Below are positions 5,390 to 12,457 of a DNA stretch of 42,942 nt, in pieces. Made by a program: the position numbers and the translations under genes. The notes under the pieces were generated by a model. It worked only from the letters and a program-made list of their open reading frames with translations, had not been told where the DNA came from and searched no databases. Origin of the DNA: a virus; IMG/VR virus record IMGVR_UViG_3300031379_000006, positions 1 through 42,942 of that record; one strand, 5' to 3'. Within the stretch, counting starts at the first letter, position 1. Every line of letters begins with the position of its first letter.

Positions 5390-5554
5390 ATGAACAAATT
5401 CTATCATAACAACATACGTTATAAAGTTATCGGTGGACTACTTTATACTCAACCTGGCGGTGACACAGCTCCAATATTCCCAGTTTATAATTCTCAAGAC
5501 CTGGCACTCATACGGAGAGCTGAATCATACGGTGCTAAATTTCATAATCAATGA
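5390..5554 (+). CDS. small protein, paralogue of the 124-330 product, 54 aa
   Basis: The N-terminal part (KFYHNNIRYKVIGGLLYTQ) matches the same region of the 68-residue protein encoded at 124-330 on the other strand. The C-terminal part differs. The ATG follows an A-rich leader (GGACAAAAA). It is the last plus-strand gene before the terminators at 5584-5863. Function unknown. Confidence 0.6.
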   Translation: MNKFYHNNIRYKVIGGLLYTQPGGDTAPIFPVYNSQDLALIRRAESYGAKFHNQ

Positions 5555-5583
5555 CACCTGGGGTACCCATCCCATAAAACGTC

Positions 5584-5633
5584 AACGATCTCCCTACGAG
5601 TAATGATATAGTGCCACTCGTAGGGAGATCGTT
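5584..5633. terminator. perfect 17-bp hairpin between converging genes
   Basis: AACGATCTCCCTACGAG (5584-5600) is exactly complementary to 5617-5633, with a 16-nt loop. It lies 29 bases after the last rightward gene. No U-run follows, so it may act as an RNA 3'-end stabiliser or a factor-assisted terminator. Confidence 0.65.
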
Positions 5634-5676
5634 CGTTAGGGGCGCTTAAAACCGATTTTAATTCGAATTCTTCTAT

Positions 5677-5721
5677 AAAATTTGCAGAAAGTGTCGTTTT
5701 TCGGTATTTTCTGTAAATTTT
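5677..5721. terminator. bidirectional intrinsic terminator-like hairpin
   Basis: AAAATTTGCAGAAA (5677-5690) pairs with TTTTCTGTAAATTTT (5707-5721) with one G-T pair. The A-tract on one side and T-tract on the other would act as U-runs in both directions. It separates rightward genes from the leftward protease gene. Confidence 0.55.
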
Positions 5722-5725
5722 TTAT

Positions 5726-5773
5726 ATTCATTAAATATTCATTAAATATTCATTTAGTGATACTTTAATGAAT
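5726..5773. repeat. 11-bp tandem repeats ATTCATTAAAT plus an inverted copy
   Basis: Two exact copies (5726-5736 and 5737-5747), one diverged copy (5748-5758), then TTAATGAAT in inverse orientation (5765-5773). It may be a protein site or simple-sequence drift in an AT-rich gap. The rest of 5555-5880 holds only the three hairpins. Confidence 0.6.
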
Positions 5774-5829
5774 ATATTACTTCTCTAGTGGCGATAAACC
5801 CCATTTTCTTAGGTCTAACGTTACAGGAT

Positions 5830-5863
5830 TAGTAAAATTACTGCAATAATGGTAATTTTACTA
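5830..5863 (-). terminator. terminator-like hairpin after the protease gene
   Basis: TAGTAAAATTAC (5830-5841) is exactly complementary to 5852-5863, with a 10-nt loop. It begins 17 bases past the stop of the leftward gene at 5881. Confidence 0.55.
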
Positions 5864-5880
5864 TCCATATTGAAATTTAA

Positions 5881-7062
5881 TTAACGATTTATGGGTTCAT
5901 ATCCTAGAACCTTGGCTACCGCCTCTTCAATATGAGTACGAAATTGTTCGATACGCTTAAAGAAACGTTGTACTTTATATATCGGAATCTTTGCTTTAGT
6001 ATACCAATCATCTAGCGTATCCACTACATGACAATACACGGCGTCTGGAGATAGTCCGCCAATTTGTACCTTTGAATTAATATAAGATGAATTCTTTAAT
6101 TCATAATATAATTTAGTAGGGGTAATAGGATATTCCAGATTACTATTATGGAAGTTATATTTTGTATTATCAAAATATTGATTATCCCTAATTCCATATA
6201 ATACCCAATTAAATTCACTGGTTATATATCCTCCACTATATCCATACCACCCATCCGTGTAGCCGCCTGGATAGGATGAATAAGAAGCTTCATTCCAATT
6301 GGAGGAAGTTAGAATAGTTGTACGGAACCCAGAAAATTTATTTTGACCTACTGCCATTGATCCAGAATGACAAGTCATCCAATATATTTCACGCTGCTTA
6401 AAATCATCAATCTGATTTATGGCTTTATAAATATCTTCTTTCTCTTGATAAGACTGGTTGGTTCCCCCAATATATGCTCTATATGAATTATATTCATCCC
6501 CCCTGGAACCGTAGGGTATTCCACCATGGCCTACGACCCACTGAATAGTTATTTTATCATGTTTTGTCACATAAAAATCAATATCTTTTAATCCGCTTTT
6601 TATGGTTTCCCAGCTATTATCATAATCAATAATAGTTTTTATTCCGGGAAAATAGGTTTTGATATTATAATGATTATATTGGCTATCGAAATCATGGCCA
6701 GGTCCTTGACCATAAAAAACAAATATATTTTTATGGGTATATCCCTGATCTATATAACTTTTATAAGTCATCAATAAATCATACCAATATTCTGAATGAA
6801 TCATCTCATTATCATATCGTGTTTCACCCCCGGATATTAATACTGCGTATTTTTCACGGGGCTGACTAAAATGTTGGTATAACCAATACGATGTACCTCC
6901 AGCCAAACTTATCGATAAACAAAATATTAAAATTAATACTATCTTTCTAATTCGGAGCCAGCCCCGAACAAAAAAACGTAAAGACTTCTGCAGGGCATTT
7001 ACAAGATACGCCCATAGCTTTTTTAATCGAATTGTTTTTATGCGCTTTAATATTGTTTTCAT
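5881..7062 (-). CDS. membrane-anchored legumain/caspase-fold cysteine protease, 393 aa
   Basis: The fold pattern fits clan CD peptidases, closest to C13 legumain: a first strand KYAVLISGGE (71-80), a second strand after a helix (NIFVFYGQG, 112-120), then a hydrophobic strand ending in the catalytic histidine motif HGG (WVVGHGG, H179), and a strand ending in the catalytic cysteine (IYWMTCHSGS, C231), as in the legumain ACESGS motif. Residues 1-40 are strongly basic and 41-62 form one membrane segment; the positive-inside rule puts the protease domain outside the cytoplasmic membrane. The gene has its own promoter (7101-7132) and terminators on both sides, so it is transcribed separately. Substrate unknown; envelope proteins, host lysis or exclusion are possibilities. 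The residues 232-345 insert is rich in Y, G and S. Confidence 0.7.
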   Translation of the reverse strand: MKTILKRIKTIRLKKLWAYLVNALQKSLRFFVRGWLRIRKIVLILIFCLSISLAGGTSYWLYQHFSQPREKYAVLISGGETRYDNEMIHSEYWYDLLMTYKSYIDQGYTHKNIFVFYGQGPGHDFDSQYNHYNIKTYFPGIKTIIDYDNSWETIKSGLKDIDFYVTKHDKITIQWVVGHGGIPYGSRGDEYNSYRAYIGGTNQSYQEKEDIYKAINQIDDFKQREIYWMTCHSGSMAVGQNKFSGFRTTILTSSNWNEASYSSYPGGYTDGWYGYSGGYITSEFNWVLYGIRDNQYFDNTKYNFHNSNLEYPITPTKLYYELKNSSYINSKVQIGGLSPDAVYCHVVDTLDDWYTKAKIPIYKVQRFFKRIEQFRTHIEEAVAKVLGYEPINR

Positions 7063-7100
7063 GTCACTTAATATAATAAAAAATTAAAAAATTGGAGTGT

Positions 7101-7132
7101 ACAAGATACATCTTTTTTGCTAGTATGTCAAA
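7101..7132 (-). promoter_or_regulatory. promoter of the protease gene
   Basis: On the minus strand TTTG (7132-7129) is followed by exactly 20 bases and TATCTTGT (7108-7101), a near match to TAnnTTTG. The start point would lie about 30 bases before the ATG. Confidence 0.5.
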
Positions 7133-7158
7133 TTAAAATTCAGTGCATAAAATAAAAA

Positions 7159-7189
7159 CCCCCTCCCCGGCATGTAGCCCAAGGAGAGG
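7159..7189 (-). terminator. intrinsic terminator after the holin-like gene
   Basis: On the minus strand CCTCTCC pairs with GGGGAGG (one T-G), with a short inner GGC/GCC, and is followed by GGGTTTTTATTTT. It separates the operon ending at 7220 from the protease gene. Confidence 0.7.
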
Positions 7190-7219
7190 AAAAAACATAG
7201 CATATGAAATAACTCTTTG

Positions 7220-7447
7220 TTATGCTTTTGCTGCAACGTCTTTTGCGAAAATGGCAATGATACCCGCTACGATCTCAACCACACTTTCCACACCCGCGCC
7301 CAGGTTAGTGACCAGCCCTTGAAGCTGACCTGCTTCGTCCAAACTTACTCTTCCGGGGAAGATATAAGGAAATAGACCCACAACGATTAACAATAAACCA
7401 ACCACCGTAGTGATGGGATTTTTCTTAAAATTCAAACTGAATTTCAT
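7220..7447 (-). CDS. probable holin, small two-segment membrane protein, 75 aa
   Basis: Two hydrophobic segments, about residues 11-30 and 54-70, joined by a short polar loop, with a basic N-terminus. Size and shape are those of class II holins, which pore or disrupt the inner membrane at lysis. No sequence signature identifies a named holin family, so this rests on topology and on neighbours (membrane protein, lipoprotein). It is the last gene of its transcription unit, just before the terminator at 7159-7189. Confidence 0.5.
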   Translation of the reverse strand: MKFSLNFKKNPITTVVGLLLIVVGLFPYIFPGRVSLDEAGQLQGLVTNLGAGVESVVEIVAGIIAIFAKDVAAKA

Positions 7448-7499
7448 AGTACAATAGATTTATAAAAGGATTTAATAATTCAATACAAAGATAATCATT

Positions 7500-7661
7500 T
7501 TATTTCTTAATACAATCATCCGCCTCAAATAAAATATCAACAATACACCTATCATCGTGTACATCAATACGATTTATTTGTGCAAACGGGGGTAACATGC
7601 CCTGGCTAATTAAAGCTCGTTCCATATCTGAAATTGTGTAAGTTTTAGTGTGCTTGTTCAT
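7500..7661 (-). CDS. small protein of unknown function, 53 aa
   Basis: Unrecognised. It begins MNKHTKTYTISDMERAL and ends in an acidic segment (EADDCIKK). The first half looks like a helix, the second like two beta strands. The 11-bp gap to the gene upstream and the same direction place it in the same operon as the holin-like gene. Confidence 0.5.
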   Translation of the reverse strand: MNKHTKTYTISDMERALISQGMLPPFAQINRIDVHDDRCIVDILFEADDCIKK

Positions 7662-7672
7662 GATTAATGATT

Positions 7673-7873
7673 TTAAAGGTCTAATTTTAATTGTCCATCA
7701 AATGGTTGTCTAAGTAAATGGCATTCCAATTTCCCCTCTGGGGAGTTTATAGATGCCTGGCTCAACGGTTCGGACGTCTGAGCTGCGGCGGCAAAACAGT
7801 CTTTCAGAAAGTCAACCCAACTGGGTACTTCTGATAACTTATGTGATTCGATTGTGATTACCCAATAGTTCAT
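7673..7873 (-). CDS. small protein of unknown function, 66 aa
   Basis: Unrecognised. A soluble alpha/beta protein beginning MNYWVITIESHKL. It starts two bases after the stop of the membrane protein gene at 7876, so it is co-translated with it. Confidence 0.55.
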   Translation of the reverse strand: MNYWVITIESHKLSEVPSWVDFLKDCFAAAAQTSEPLSQASINSPEGKLECHLLRQPFDGQLKLDL

Positions 7874-7875
7874 AT

Positions 7876-8307
7876 TTATAAGCTAAAGAATGCGGTACCC
7901 GCTAAAAACATCCAGACCAGTTTGGCGATCATGAAGTTCAATCCTGCAGGAAGGCCGAATTGATTAAACACCTTAAAAAATATCCGGTCAAATTTACCCT
8001 GGCCTAGATAGAAAGGATCTCCTGTAAGTCCCAAACTGATCCAATAGTCATGCAAGATCCACCAGAAAAATGCTGCAATGGTATATAATACGCCCATATG
8101 CCACCAAGGCAATGGGAATGAATATTTCCAGGTAATCAAACCAAATATGACTGCAAATTCAACCAGGTTCCATAACCACTTGGGTCGAAGCCAGGCTTTT
8201 TTACCGGATTTAATAAGTTTAAGATCCAAGGCTACTCCTACGGCAGCTGTGAAAGTGGTCGCAAATAGCGTCCACATAAGTAATTTAGCAAGTTCGTACC
8301 AATCCAT
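7876..8307 (-). CDS. integral membrane protein, about four segments, 143 aa
   Basis: Hydrophobic segments lie near residues 8-28, 48-64, 71-88 and 118-140 of the form starting at M(8307), with many tryptophans and charged loops. The frame is open to an earlier ATG at 8361, but that would overlap the upstream gene by 41 bases. The ATG at 8307 lies 13 bases after that gene's stop, follows AATACAACA and is preferred. Family not recognised; a role in the envelope, lysis or exclusion fits the neighbourhood. Confidence 0.6.
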   Translation of the reverse strand: MDWYELAKLLMWTLFATTFTAAVGVALDLKLIKSGKKAWLRPKWLWNLVEFAVIFGLITWKYSFPLPWWHMGVLYTIAAFFWWILHDYWISLGLTGDPFYLGQGKFDRIFFKVFNQFGLPAGLNFMIAKLVWMFLAGTAFFSL

Positions 8308-8320
8308 ATTGTTGTATTTA

Positions 8321-8782
8321 TTAATATTCGTTATTAATTGGTTGTAAAACTGTGAAACCAAGATCTCGCCAGGTTTGAACTATTGAATTTTTATCTTCAA
8401 TGATAAAAGCTGTATTCTTCGTCGTAATACCAGCTTCCTTAAGGAGTTCCGGCTTCACGATACTATCTGATCGATGGTCCTTTATAGACTTTCTCATAAG
8501 CAGCGGAGCCTTCCATAAACCAATATATTCATCAATCCAAGCCCGGGTTTTTTCTCTAAATGTCTCATTTCGGCTGGTGCAAAATACAATATGGTACTTA
8601 TTAGCTATTGCGAGTATTAAATCAATGACCACCCAAAGTGGTTTATCCAATTGACAGTCTTTGAATAATTCTGACCATGGCATCTCCTTAATAGGAGTAA
8701 CCTCCAGAAGCTGGAGAATCTTAGCTTGGCGAGTAGCGCTGTGAGCTACAGTACCATCGATATCTACTATTACATATTTCAT
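8321..8782 (-). CDS. HAD phosphatase, T4 Pnk-type 3'-phosphatase domain, 153 aa
   Basis: HAD motif I is D7-I-D9-G-T, motif II is TSR at 69-71, and EDK at 129-131 fits the acidic motif IV. The segment LLMR (94-97), DHRSD (102-106) and K110 is characteristic of the phosphatase half of phage polynucleotide kinase, which removes 3'-phosphates or 2',3'-cyclic phosphates from nicked RNA or DNA. The kinase half is absent; length matches the phosphatase domain alone. The enzyme is cytoplasmic. A nucleotidase of the same superfamily is the alternative. Confidence 0.75.
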   Translation of the reverse strand: MKYVIVDIDGTVAHSATRQAKILQLLEVTPIKEMPWSELFKDCQLDKPLWVVIDLILAIANKYHIVFCTSRNETFREKTRAWIDEYIGLWKAPLLMRKSIKDHRSDSIVKPELLKEAGITTKNTAFIIEDKNSIVQTWRDLGFTVLQPINNEY

Positions 8783-8792
8783 ATTTGTTGTT

Positions 8793-9392
8793 TTAAAGAT
8801 CTGAATACTCTAATTCCGGAAATTTTGACGCCGGTACCGGGCCGGTAAAGTAAAGTCTATAAGTTGTATACCCAAGTTTCTCAAGATCCTCCTCAGTTAC
8901 TGTAATTATATCATATTTATTATGATACCACCCTCCCATGTGTGATCCATTAGGAGATGATATCATTACAAGATTATGTGTATTCCACACTGAATCAGAT
9001 ATATACGGTCTGAATGAAGCCTGGGCCAGATCCAGTAGTTCAAATGCATCTATGTTAGATAGAAATGTACTATCAACTGTGATTACTGGGGGAATAGTAT
9101 CTTGAAAGAATACATCGAATGATACAGTATCCCGGTTATCTGATATATCCGTTGCAATGATATGGACCTCTACATAAGGATTATCGGTGTCTAATACAGT
9201 ACCGGCAATTGGAGTTTGAGTAATTATTGGTCCAGGACAATTATCTCTTACACGAAAGAAGGGAAGATAGTTCGGAAGGGCAGTTTCACAGCTATCCGTT
9301 GCATATACCGTTTGTGGCGGAACTCGCTGAGGCATAAGACAATTGCAGCTCACTAAAGTAGCAACCATCAAAATAAATAATAGTTTTTTCAT
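8793..9392 (-). CDS. lipoprotein with HYR-like domain, 199 aa
   Basis: A signal peptide ends in LVSC (Cys16), a standard lipobox, so the protein should be lipid-anchored in the envelope. Residues about 45-110 follow the HYR/Ig-like pattern common in Bacteroidota surface proteins (DNCPGP..TQTPIAGT, then VEVHIIATD). The rest is acidic and not recognised. The start overlaps the stop of the gene at 9389 (ATGA). Possible roles are outer-membrane disruption at lysis or blocking receptors; neither is shown by the sequence. Confidence 0.65.
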   Translation of the reverse strand: MKKLLFILMVATLVSCNCLMPQRVPPQTVYATDSCETALPNYLPFFRVRDNCPGPIITQTPIAGTVLDTDNPYVEVHIIATDISDNRDTVSFDVFFQDTIPPVITVDSTFLSNIDAFELLDLAQASFRPYISDSVWNTHNLVMISSPNGSHMGGWYHNKYDIITVTEEDLEKLGYTTYRLYFTGPVPASKFPELEYSDL

Positions 9393-10348
9393 CGTGTTAA
9401 GATTTGATCTTCTGGATGAACCTCATTCCAGATGGTTATTAATATATCTCCTTCAAGGCAATTGTATTGAGCCTCTTTATTGGTAAGGAACCTTATGGTT
9501 CTCCGACAAGCTTCATTAAGAAGAACACCCCAACGAGATCCGGTCGTCTCAAGATACATGAGGACCTGGTCTTTTGTAACCGTCATATCACCACACAGAA
9601 GACGTACAAGATAATTATGCTCACCAGCCATCTTCAAAATAATCTTACTCAACCAACGCTTACCAGGTGAATCCGGATTGATGTAATTTTGCCAAGCTAC
9701 AGTCTCAACTGAATAATATGGGTACATTTTTTCCCGAAGTTTGGCTTGTTTCTCTGTGACATCATAATTGATTCTGGACATTACAAAGTCTATTTGATTG
9801 AGTTCCGGAAGAGTGAAATTACCTCTTTTCAGTAACCAGGCATTCCATGCTTTGGCTAAGCCCATGATTGGAATTTCCAAGATATACCAGATAGTTCTCC
9901 ATCGTTTGTTGAGGATACCCTTCATCCAGGCCCACATATCAATAGTAAATGTATGTCTCTCTGAGATCCGCCAGGTTGAATATTTGATCATATCCTGAAG
10001 ACGGAGGAGAGCCTCATGTCGGCAATCTTCGACGCCGAAGTAAGCTAATAAAAGTAAACCAGTTACATGATCCCTGGACATATCACCAGTGCCCCATTCT
10101 ACGTGCGGGTGCCGGCGATACTGCATATGATATCTATGATCATTAGGACTTTCGAATTCTTTACGCATTAATTGCGTCATGGGTAATTCATAAAGATGAT
10201 AATCCCCCCAGGATTTATAGGCCCTGGCCATCCGGAATCCTACATCTCTCCAGGAATCGGAAACTCCATTAATTACAGCCATATAATGTGCATCAAAGAC
10301 AACATACGTATCCTTGGCTGATGGGTTAAATGTTGAGTATGTAGTCAT
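9389..10348 (-). CDS. phage protein of unknown function, helical, possibly glycosidase-like, 319 aa
   Basis: Not firmly recognised. It is largely helical and rich in W, H and R. The GDMSRDHVTGLLLLAYFG segment (about residues 88-105) resembles the SRD-x-helix start of alpha/alpha-barrel carbohydrate enzymes and of a phage family I recall only as uncharacterised. No signal peptide or membrane segment is evident. It is coupled to its neighbours by overlaps (TAATG upstream, ATGA downstream). A wall-degrading role would fill a gap in the lysis block but is only inference. Confidence 0.45.
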   Translation of the reverse strand: MTTYSTFNPSAKDTYVVFDAHYMAVINGVSDSWRDVGFRMARAYKSWGDYHLYELPMTQLMRKEFESPNDHRYHMQYRRHPHVEWGTGDMSRDHVTGLLLLAYFGVEDCRHEALLRLQDMIKYSTWRISERHTFTIDMWAWMKGILNKRWRTIWYILEIPIMGLAKAWNAWLLKRGNFTLPELNQIDFVMSRINYDVTEKQAKLREKMYPYYSVETVAWQNYINPDSPGKRWLSKIILKMAGEHNYLVRLLCGDMTVTKDQVLMYLETTGSRWGVLLNEACRRTIRFLTNKEAQYNCLEGDILITIWNEVHPEDQILTR

Positions 10349-10554
10349 TATTTTTTCTGTTTTAAGAGTTTTCCGACCTTCACGTATATGGAGTTATCAA
10401 CGCTACATTGATGTCCATAATACTGTGTAATAAACTCAGAGTCTCTACATCTACCATCAAAAAAGCATCCAAGGCATTTTTTACCGGGCTCTTCTTGGGC
10501 CGGCCTAATTTGAAGAACCGTGTTTTTGTAAATTATAAATTTTCCTATTTTCAT
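10348..10554 (-). CDS. small Cys-rich protein, 68 aa
   Basis: CLGCFFDGRC plus a later Cys (GHQC) suggests a zinc-binding knuckle. The layout (C..C.....C, then C, then a short strand such as IYVKV) recurs in the product at 10719-10880, which may be a relative. The frame is open to an upstream ATG at 10641, but the ATG at 10554, two bases after the stop of the tiny membrane gene, fits better. Function unknown. Confidence 0.6.
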   Translation of the reverse strand: MKIGKFIIYKNTVLQIRPAQEEPGKKCLGCFFDGRCRDSEFITQYYGHQCSVDNSIYVKVGKLLKQKK

Positions 10555-10556
10555 TA

Positions 10557-10652
10557 TTATAGTCCTATAGTTGAGCAGGTATTTACTATGAAGATGAATA
10601 GCAACATTGCTATTACAAACATTCCCAGTTGTACAATCCATTTTCTTTTCAT
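10557..10652 (-). CDS. 31-residue membrane or lipoprotein-like peptide
   Basis: Starts MKRKWIVQLGMF, then a hydrophobic stretch to residue 24 and NTC-S, which looks like a signal or anchor with a poor lipobox. It is the first gene after the promoter at 10686-10717 with a 27-nt leader, and its stop is two bases from the next ATG. This gene order supports it despite its size. A small spanin-like or holin-like part is possible. Confidence 0.5.
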   Translation of the reverse strand: MKRKWIVQLGMFVIAMLLFIFIVNTCSTIGL

Positions 10653-10685
10653 GACACTGTTTTTATTGAGAGGTGAAAGTTTCTA

Positions 10686-10717
10686 CAAAGTTAGATACTT
10701 ATTTTGAGAAAAACAAA
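10686..10717 (-). promoter_or_regulatory. promoter of the envelope/lysis-like operon
   Basis: On the minus strand TTTG (10717-10714), exactly 20 bases, then TAACTTTG (10693-10686): a perfect Bacteroidota primary-sigma promoter. It lies just past the stop of the 10719 gene and would start RNA about 27 bases before the ATG at 10652. Confidence 0.75.
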
Positions 10718-10718
10718 C

Positions 10719-10880
10719 TTACTTTTCTTCAATTTTAATGAAATGTTCACAGGTTTCATCTTTACCTGGGGTTTTCAAAAAATATGGTTGATAAATAAAT
10801 TTCATTATGGGCGCATAATGGGCACATTTCAATTTGGCACTACATCCATGCCCTGGACAATATACTGTGTCTTTATTCAT
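10719..10880 (-). CDS. small Cys/His protein, 53 aa
   Basis: Cysteines at 8, 13, 19 and 44 with CAHY and CEHF motifs suggest zinc binding. The frame is open further upstream, but the ATG at 10880 overlaps the preceding gene's stop as ATGAATAA, a usual coupling arrangement, and avoids a long overlap. Possibly related to the 10348-10554 product. Function unknown. Confidence 0.55.
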   Translation of the reverse strand: MNKDTVYCPGHGCSAKLKCAHYAPIMKFIYQPYFLKTPGKDETCEHFIKIEEK

Positions 10881-11067
10881 AAGGCGGTAATTGTTTAGGA
10901 CGCTCGGATACAACGAAATGAATATCACTATGTCTTGTTCCATCAAGGGAATAATGCCCCTTGACTAGAAATGATAGCCCACCTGGGGGCCTGCGTAGAT
11001 CGCTACTCCCGCAAGTGTGGCCCAGTTTCATGCGCTTCAAACGTTGTTCTTCTGTTAGATATTCCAT
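10873..11067 (-). CDS. small basic protein of unknown function, 64 aa
   Basis: Starts MEYLTEEQRLKRMKLGHTCG, a charged helix, then a Gly/Pro turn and a strand-rich end. No family recognised. It starts ten bases after the RyR-domain gene and overlaps the next gene by eight bases, so it belongs to the same operon. Confidence 0.55.
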   Translation of the reverse strand: MEYLTEEQRLKRMKLGHTCGSSDLRRPPGGLSFLVKGHYSLDGTRHSDIHFVVSERPKQLPPYE

Positions 11068-11077
11068 CCAATCGTTT

Positions 11078-11782
11078 TTACTTATTTACTTTAGGGGCCG
11101 GTTTCTTAGCTTTAGATTTAGCTTTAGGCTTAATCTCTTCAATCGAATTAGATACATTTGGATCTAACGCTGATGGAGGATTTCCGCCAAATCTGGTTTC
11201 AGCTGCATCAGTGACTGTGTACCCGGCAGGGTTCTGATCTGTAGTTACTGGCTCATAAATCTTGTCAACTCCATTGATAAGATTATCCGGCTCTGCATTT
11301 TCCTTTTTCAGATCCTCATCATCCTCCACAACGCGGAGTTTGGTATCTTCAGAATCAATAGCTACTGGATCTCCCATTACTTCAGGCATGTAGAACATAC
11401 CCAGACCCCCAACAAAAATGCTGGCAATGCCCATAAATAGATGATCCTTGAACTGTTCTTCAAAAGGAAGTTCGGCATAAGGAATCAAATTGGGATGAGT
11501 TTTTCTGTGCTGGCTATAAACCTTATCCTTGGTCCAGCCGGCGGCCTTCCTAGCCTCACACCAAGCTTGATGAGATGTTTCCGGGGTCTTGGGCTCTTTG
11601 ATCATACTGATGACAGCCTTGATGAGTCCCTGGCGCTCCTCCTCACGAATTTCTTCCCACGATAGATTCTGAATCTTACCGCCGATTGCGTCATTATATG
11701 CTCTATTGGCGCTGTGTATCACCTTAGCAATTAAACCGCAGCGAGCCTCAAAGGAGAGGTCTTGTAATTTCTTTGTTTCCAT
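11078..11782 (-). CDS. RyR-domain protein, 234 aa
   Basis: Residues about 10-115 match the phage version of the RyR domain: ANRAYNDAIG at 25-34, then W42, a TPETSHQAWCEARKAAGW block (67-84) and HPNLIPYAELPFEEQFKD (96-113). The domain was named from ryanodine receptors and is frequent in phages, where its ligand may be a nucleotide derivative; no biochemical role is established here. Residues 115-135 are hydrophobic, and the C-terminal 80 residues are acidic, then Lys/Pro/Ala-rich (KPKAKSKAKKPAPK), probably disordered. Confidence 0.75.
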   Translation of the reverse strand: METKKLQDLSFEARCGLIAKVIHSANRAYNDAIGGKIQNLSWEEIREEERQGLIKAVISMIKEPKTPETSHQAWCEARKAAGWTKDKVYSQHRKTHPNLIPYAELPFEEQFKDHLFMGIASIFVGGLGMFYMPEVMGDPVAIDSEDTKLRVVEDDEDLKKENAEPDNLINGVDKIYEPVTTDQNPAGYTVTDAAETRFGGNPPSALDPNVSNSIEEIKPKAKSKAKKPAPKVNK

Positions 11783-11812
11783 CTTAAATAGTTTTATAAA
11801 AAATTTGTACTT

Positions 11813-11950
11813 TTAATCACGGCCTTTTCCAACTGTCTCACTACCCTTATGTTTGGCATTCCAAATTTTAGCGGCTTTCTCTTCTGCTTCCTTGCGACTG
11901 TATCCGAATCGGATAAATTTGTTCCGTATTTTAATGTAACCTGCCGGCAT
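11813..11950 (-). CDS. small basic helical protein, 45 aa
   Basis: MPAGYIKIRNKFIRFGYSRKEAEEKAAKIWNAKH pattern: a basic start, then one amphipathic helix, ending in Gly/Lys. Short proteins with a GYS-KEAE-KAA-IWNAKH pattern are frequent in phages and unassigned. A 30-base gap follows to the RyR gene. The start ATG is at 11950. Confidence 0.6.
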   Translation of the reverse strand: MPAGYIKIRNKFIRFGYSRKEAEEKAAKIWNAKHKGSETVGKGRD

Positions 11951-11991
11951 GACTTTAATGTATTATTGAAATATTTAAGTAAACTAGTATT

Positions 11992-12225
11992 TTATAACTT
12001 GATTCCGTAGGCGTATAATATATTCTCTTTAGACATCAATCTATTAACAAGAAGCCCATTCTCACCGGCCCTATCAATAATTACATGATAGGCTTTTTTC
12101 TGTAGAGAGGGTATGATCATCATCTGCCAATCGGCAATTCGGAATGCCCGGATTGTCCTGACACTCTCCATTTTTACCCATGGGATTATGTTTGTACTTA
12201 TCATATCAATTTGCTGTTTACCCAT
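11992..12225 (-). CDS. protein of unknown function, 77 aa
   Basis: Unrecognised alpha/beta protein beginning MGKQQIDMISTNIIPW. It overlaps the end of the upstream gene (12201-12428) by 25 bases in another frame. Both frames have gene-like composition and the order of starts is consistent, so I keep both. Confidence 0.5.
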   Translation of the reverse strand: MGKQQIDMISTNIIPWVKMESVRTIRAFRIADWQMMIIPSLQKKAYHVIIDRAGENGLLVNRLMSKENILYAYGIKL

Positions 12226-12428
12226 ATTTCTTCCTTGATTCCGGTAATGGTTTTGATTTCATAATAAATGTACGTATTATAATACTCCGTAACAATTTTT
12301 TGGATTGTCAATGGTATATCTTCATATTCAACGTTAATCAAAATAAATTGTTTAATATGTTTACCTATAGATTTTGCTTTATTATAAAATAAATGTACTG
12401 TTATTCGGTTTCTGTTTGATAGTTGCAT
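12201..12428 (-). CDS. protein of unknown function, 75 aa
   Basis: Unrecognised. Rich in I, Y, K and T with a strand-helix pattern (MQLSNRNRITVHLFYNKAK start). It starts 29 bases after the stop of the gene at 12458. The overlap with the next gene suggests translational coupling. Confidence 0.5.
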   Translation of the reverse strand: MQLSNRNRITVHLFYNKAKSIGKHIKQFILINVEYEDIPLTIQKIVTEYYNTYIYYEIKTITGIKEEIWVNSKLI

Positions 12429-12457
12429 AAGTTTTAAATTTAAAAAAAGCTAGAGAA

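Noticed and set aside
5726-5773. ATTCATTAAAT repeats as an attachment site.
   Set aside because: No integrase gene in the window and the sequence is AT-rich simple repeat.
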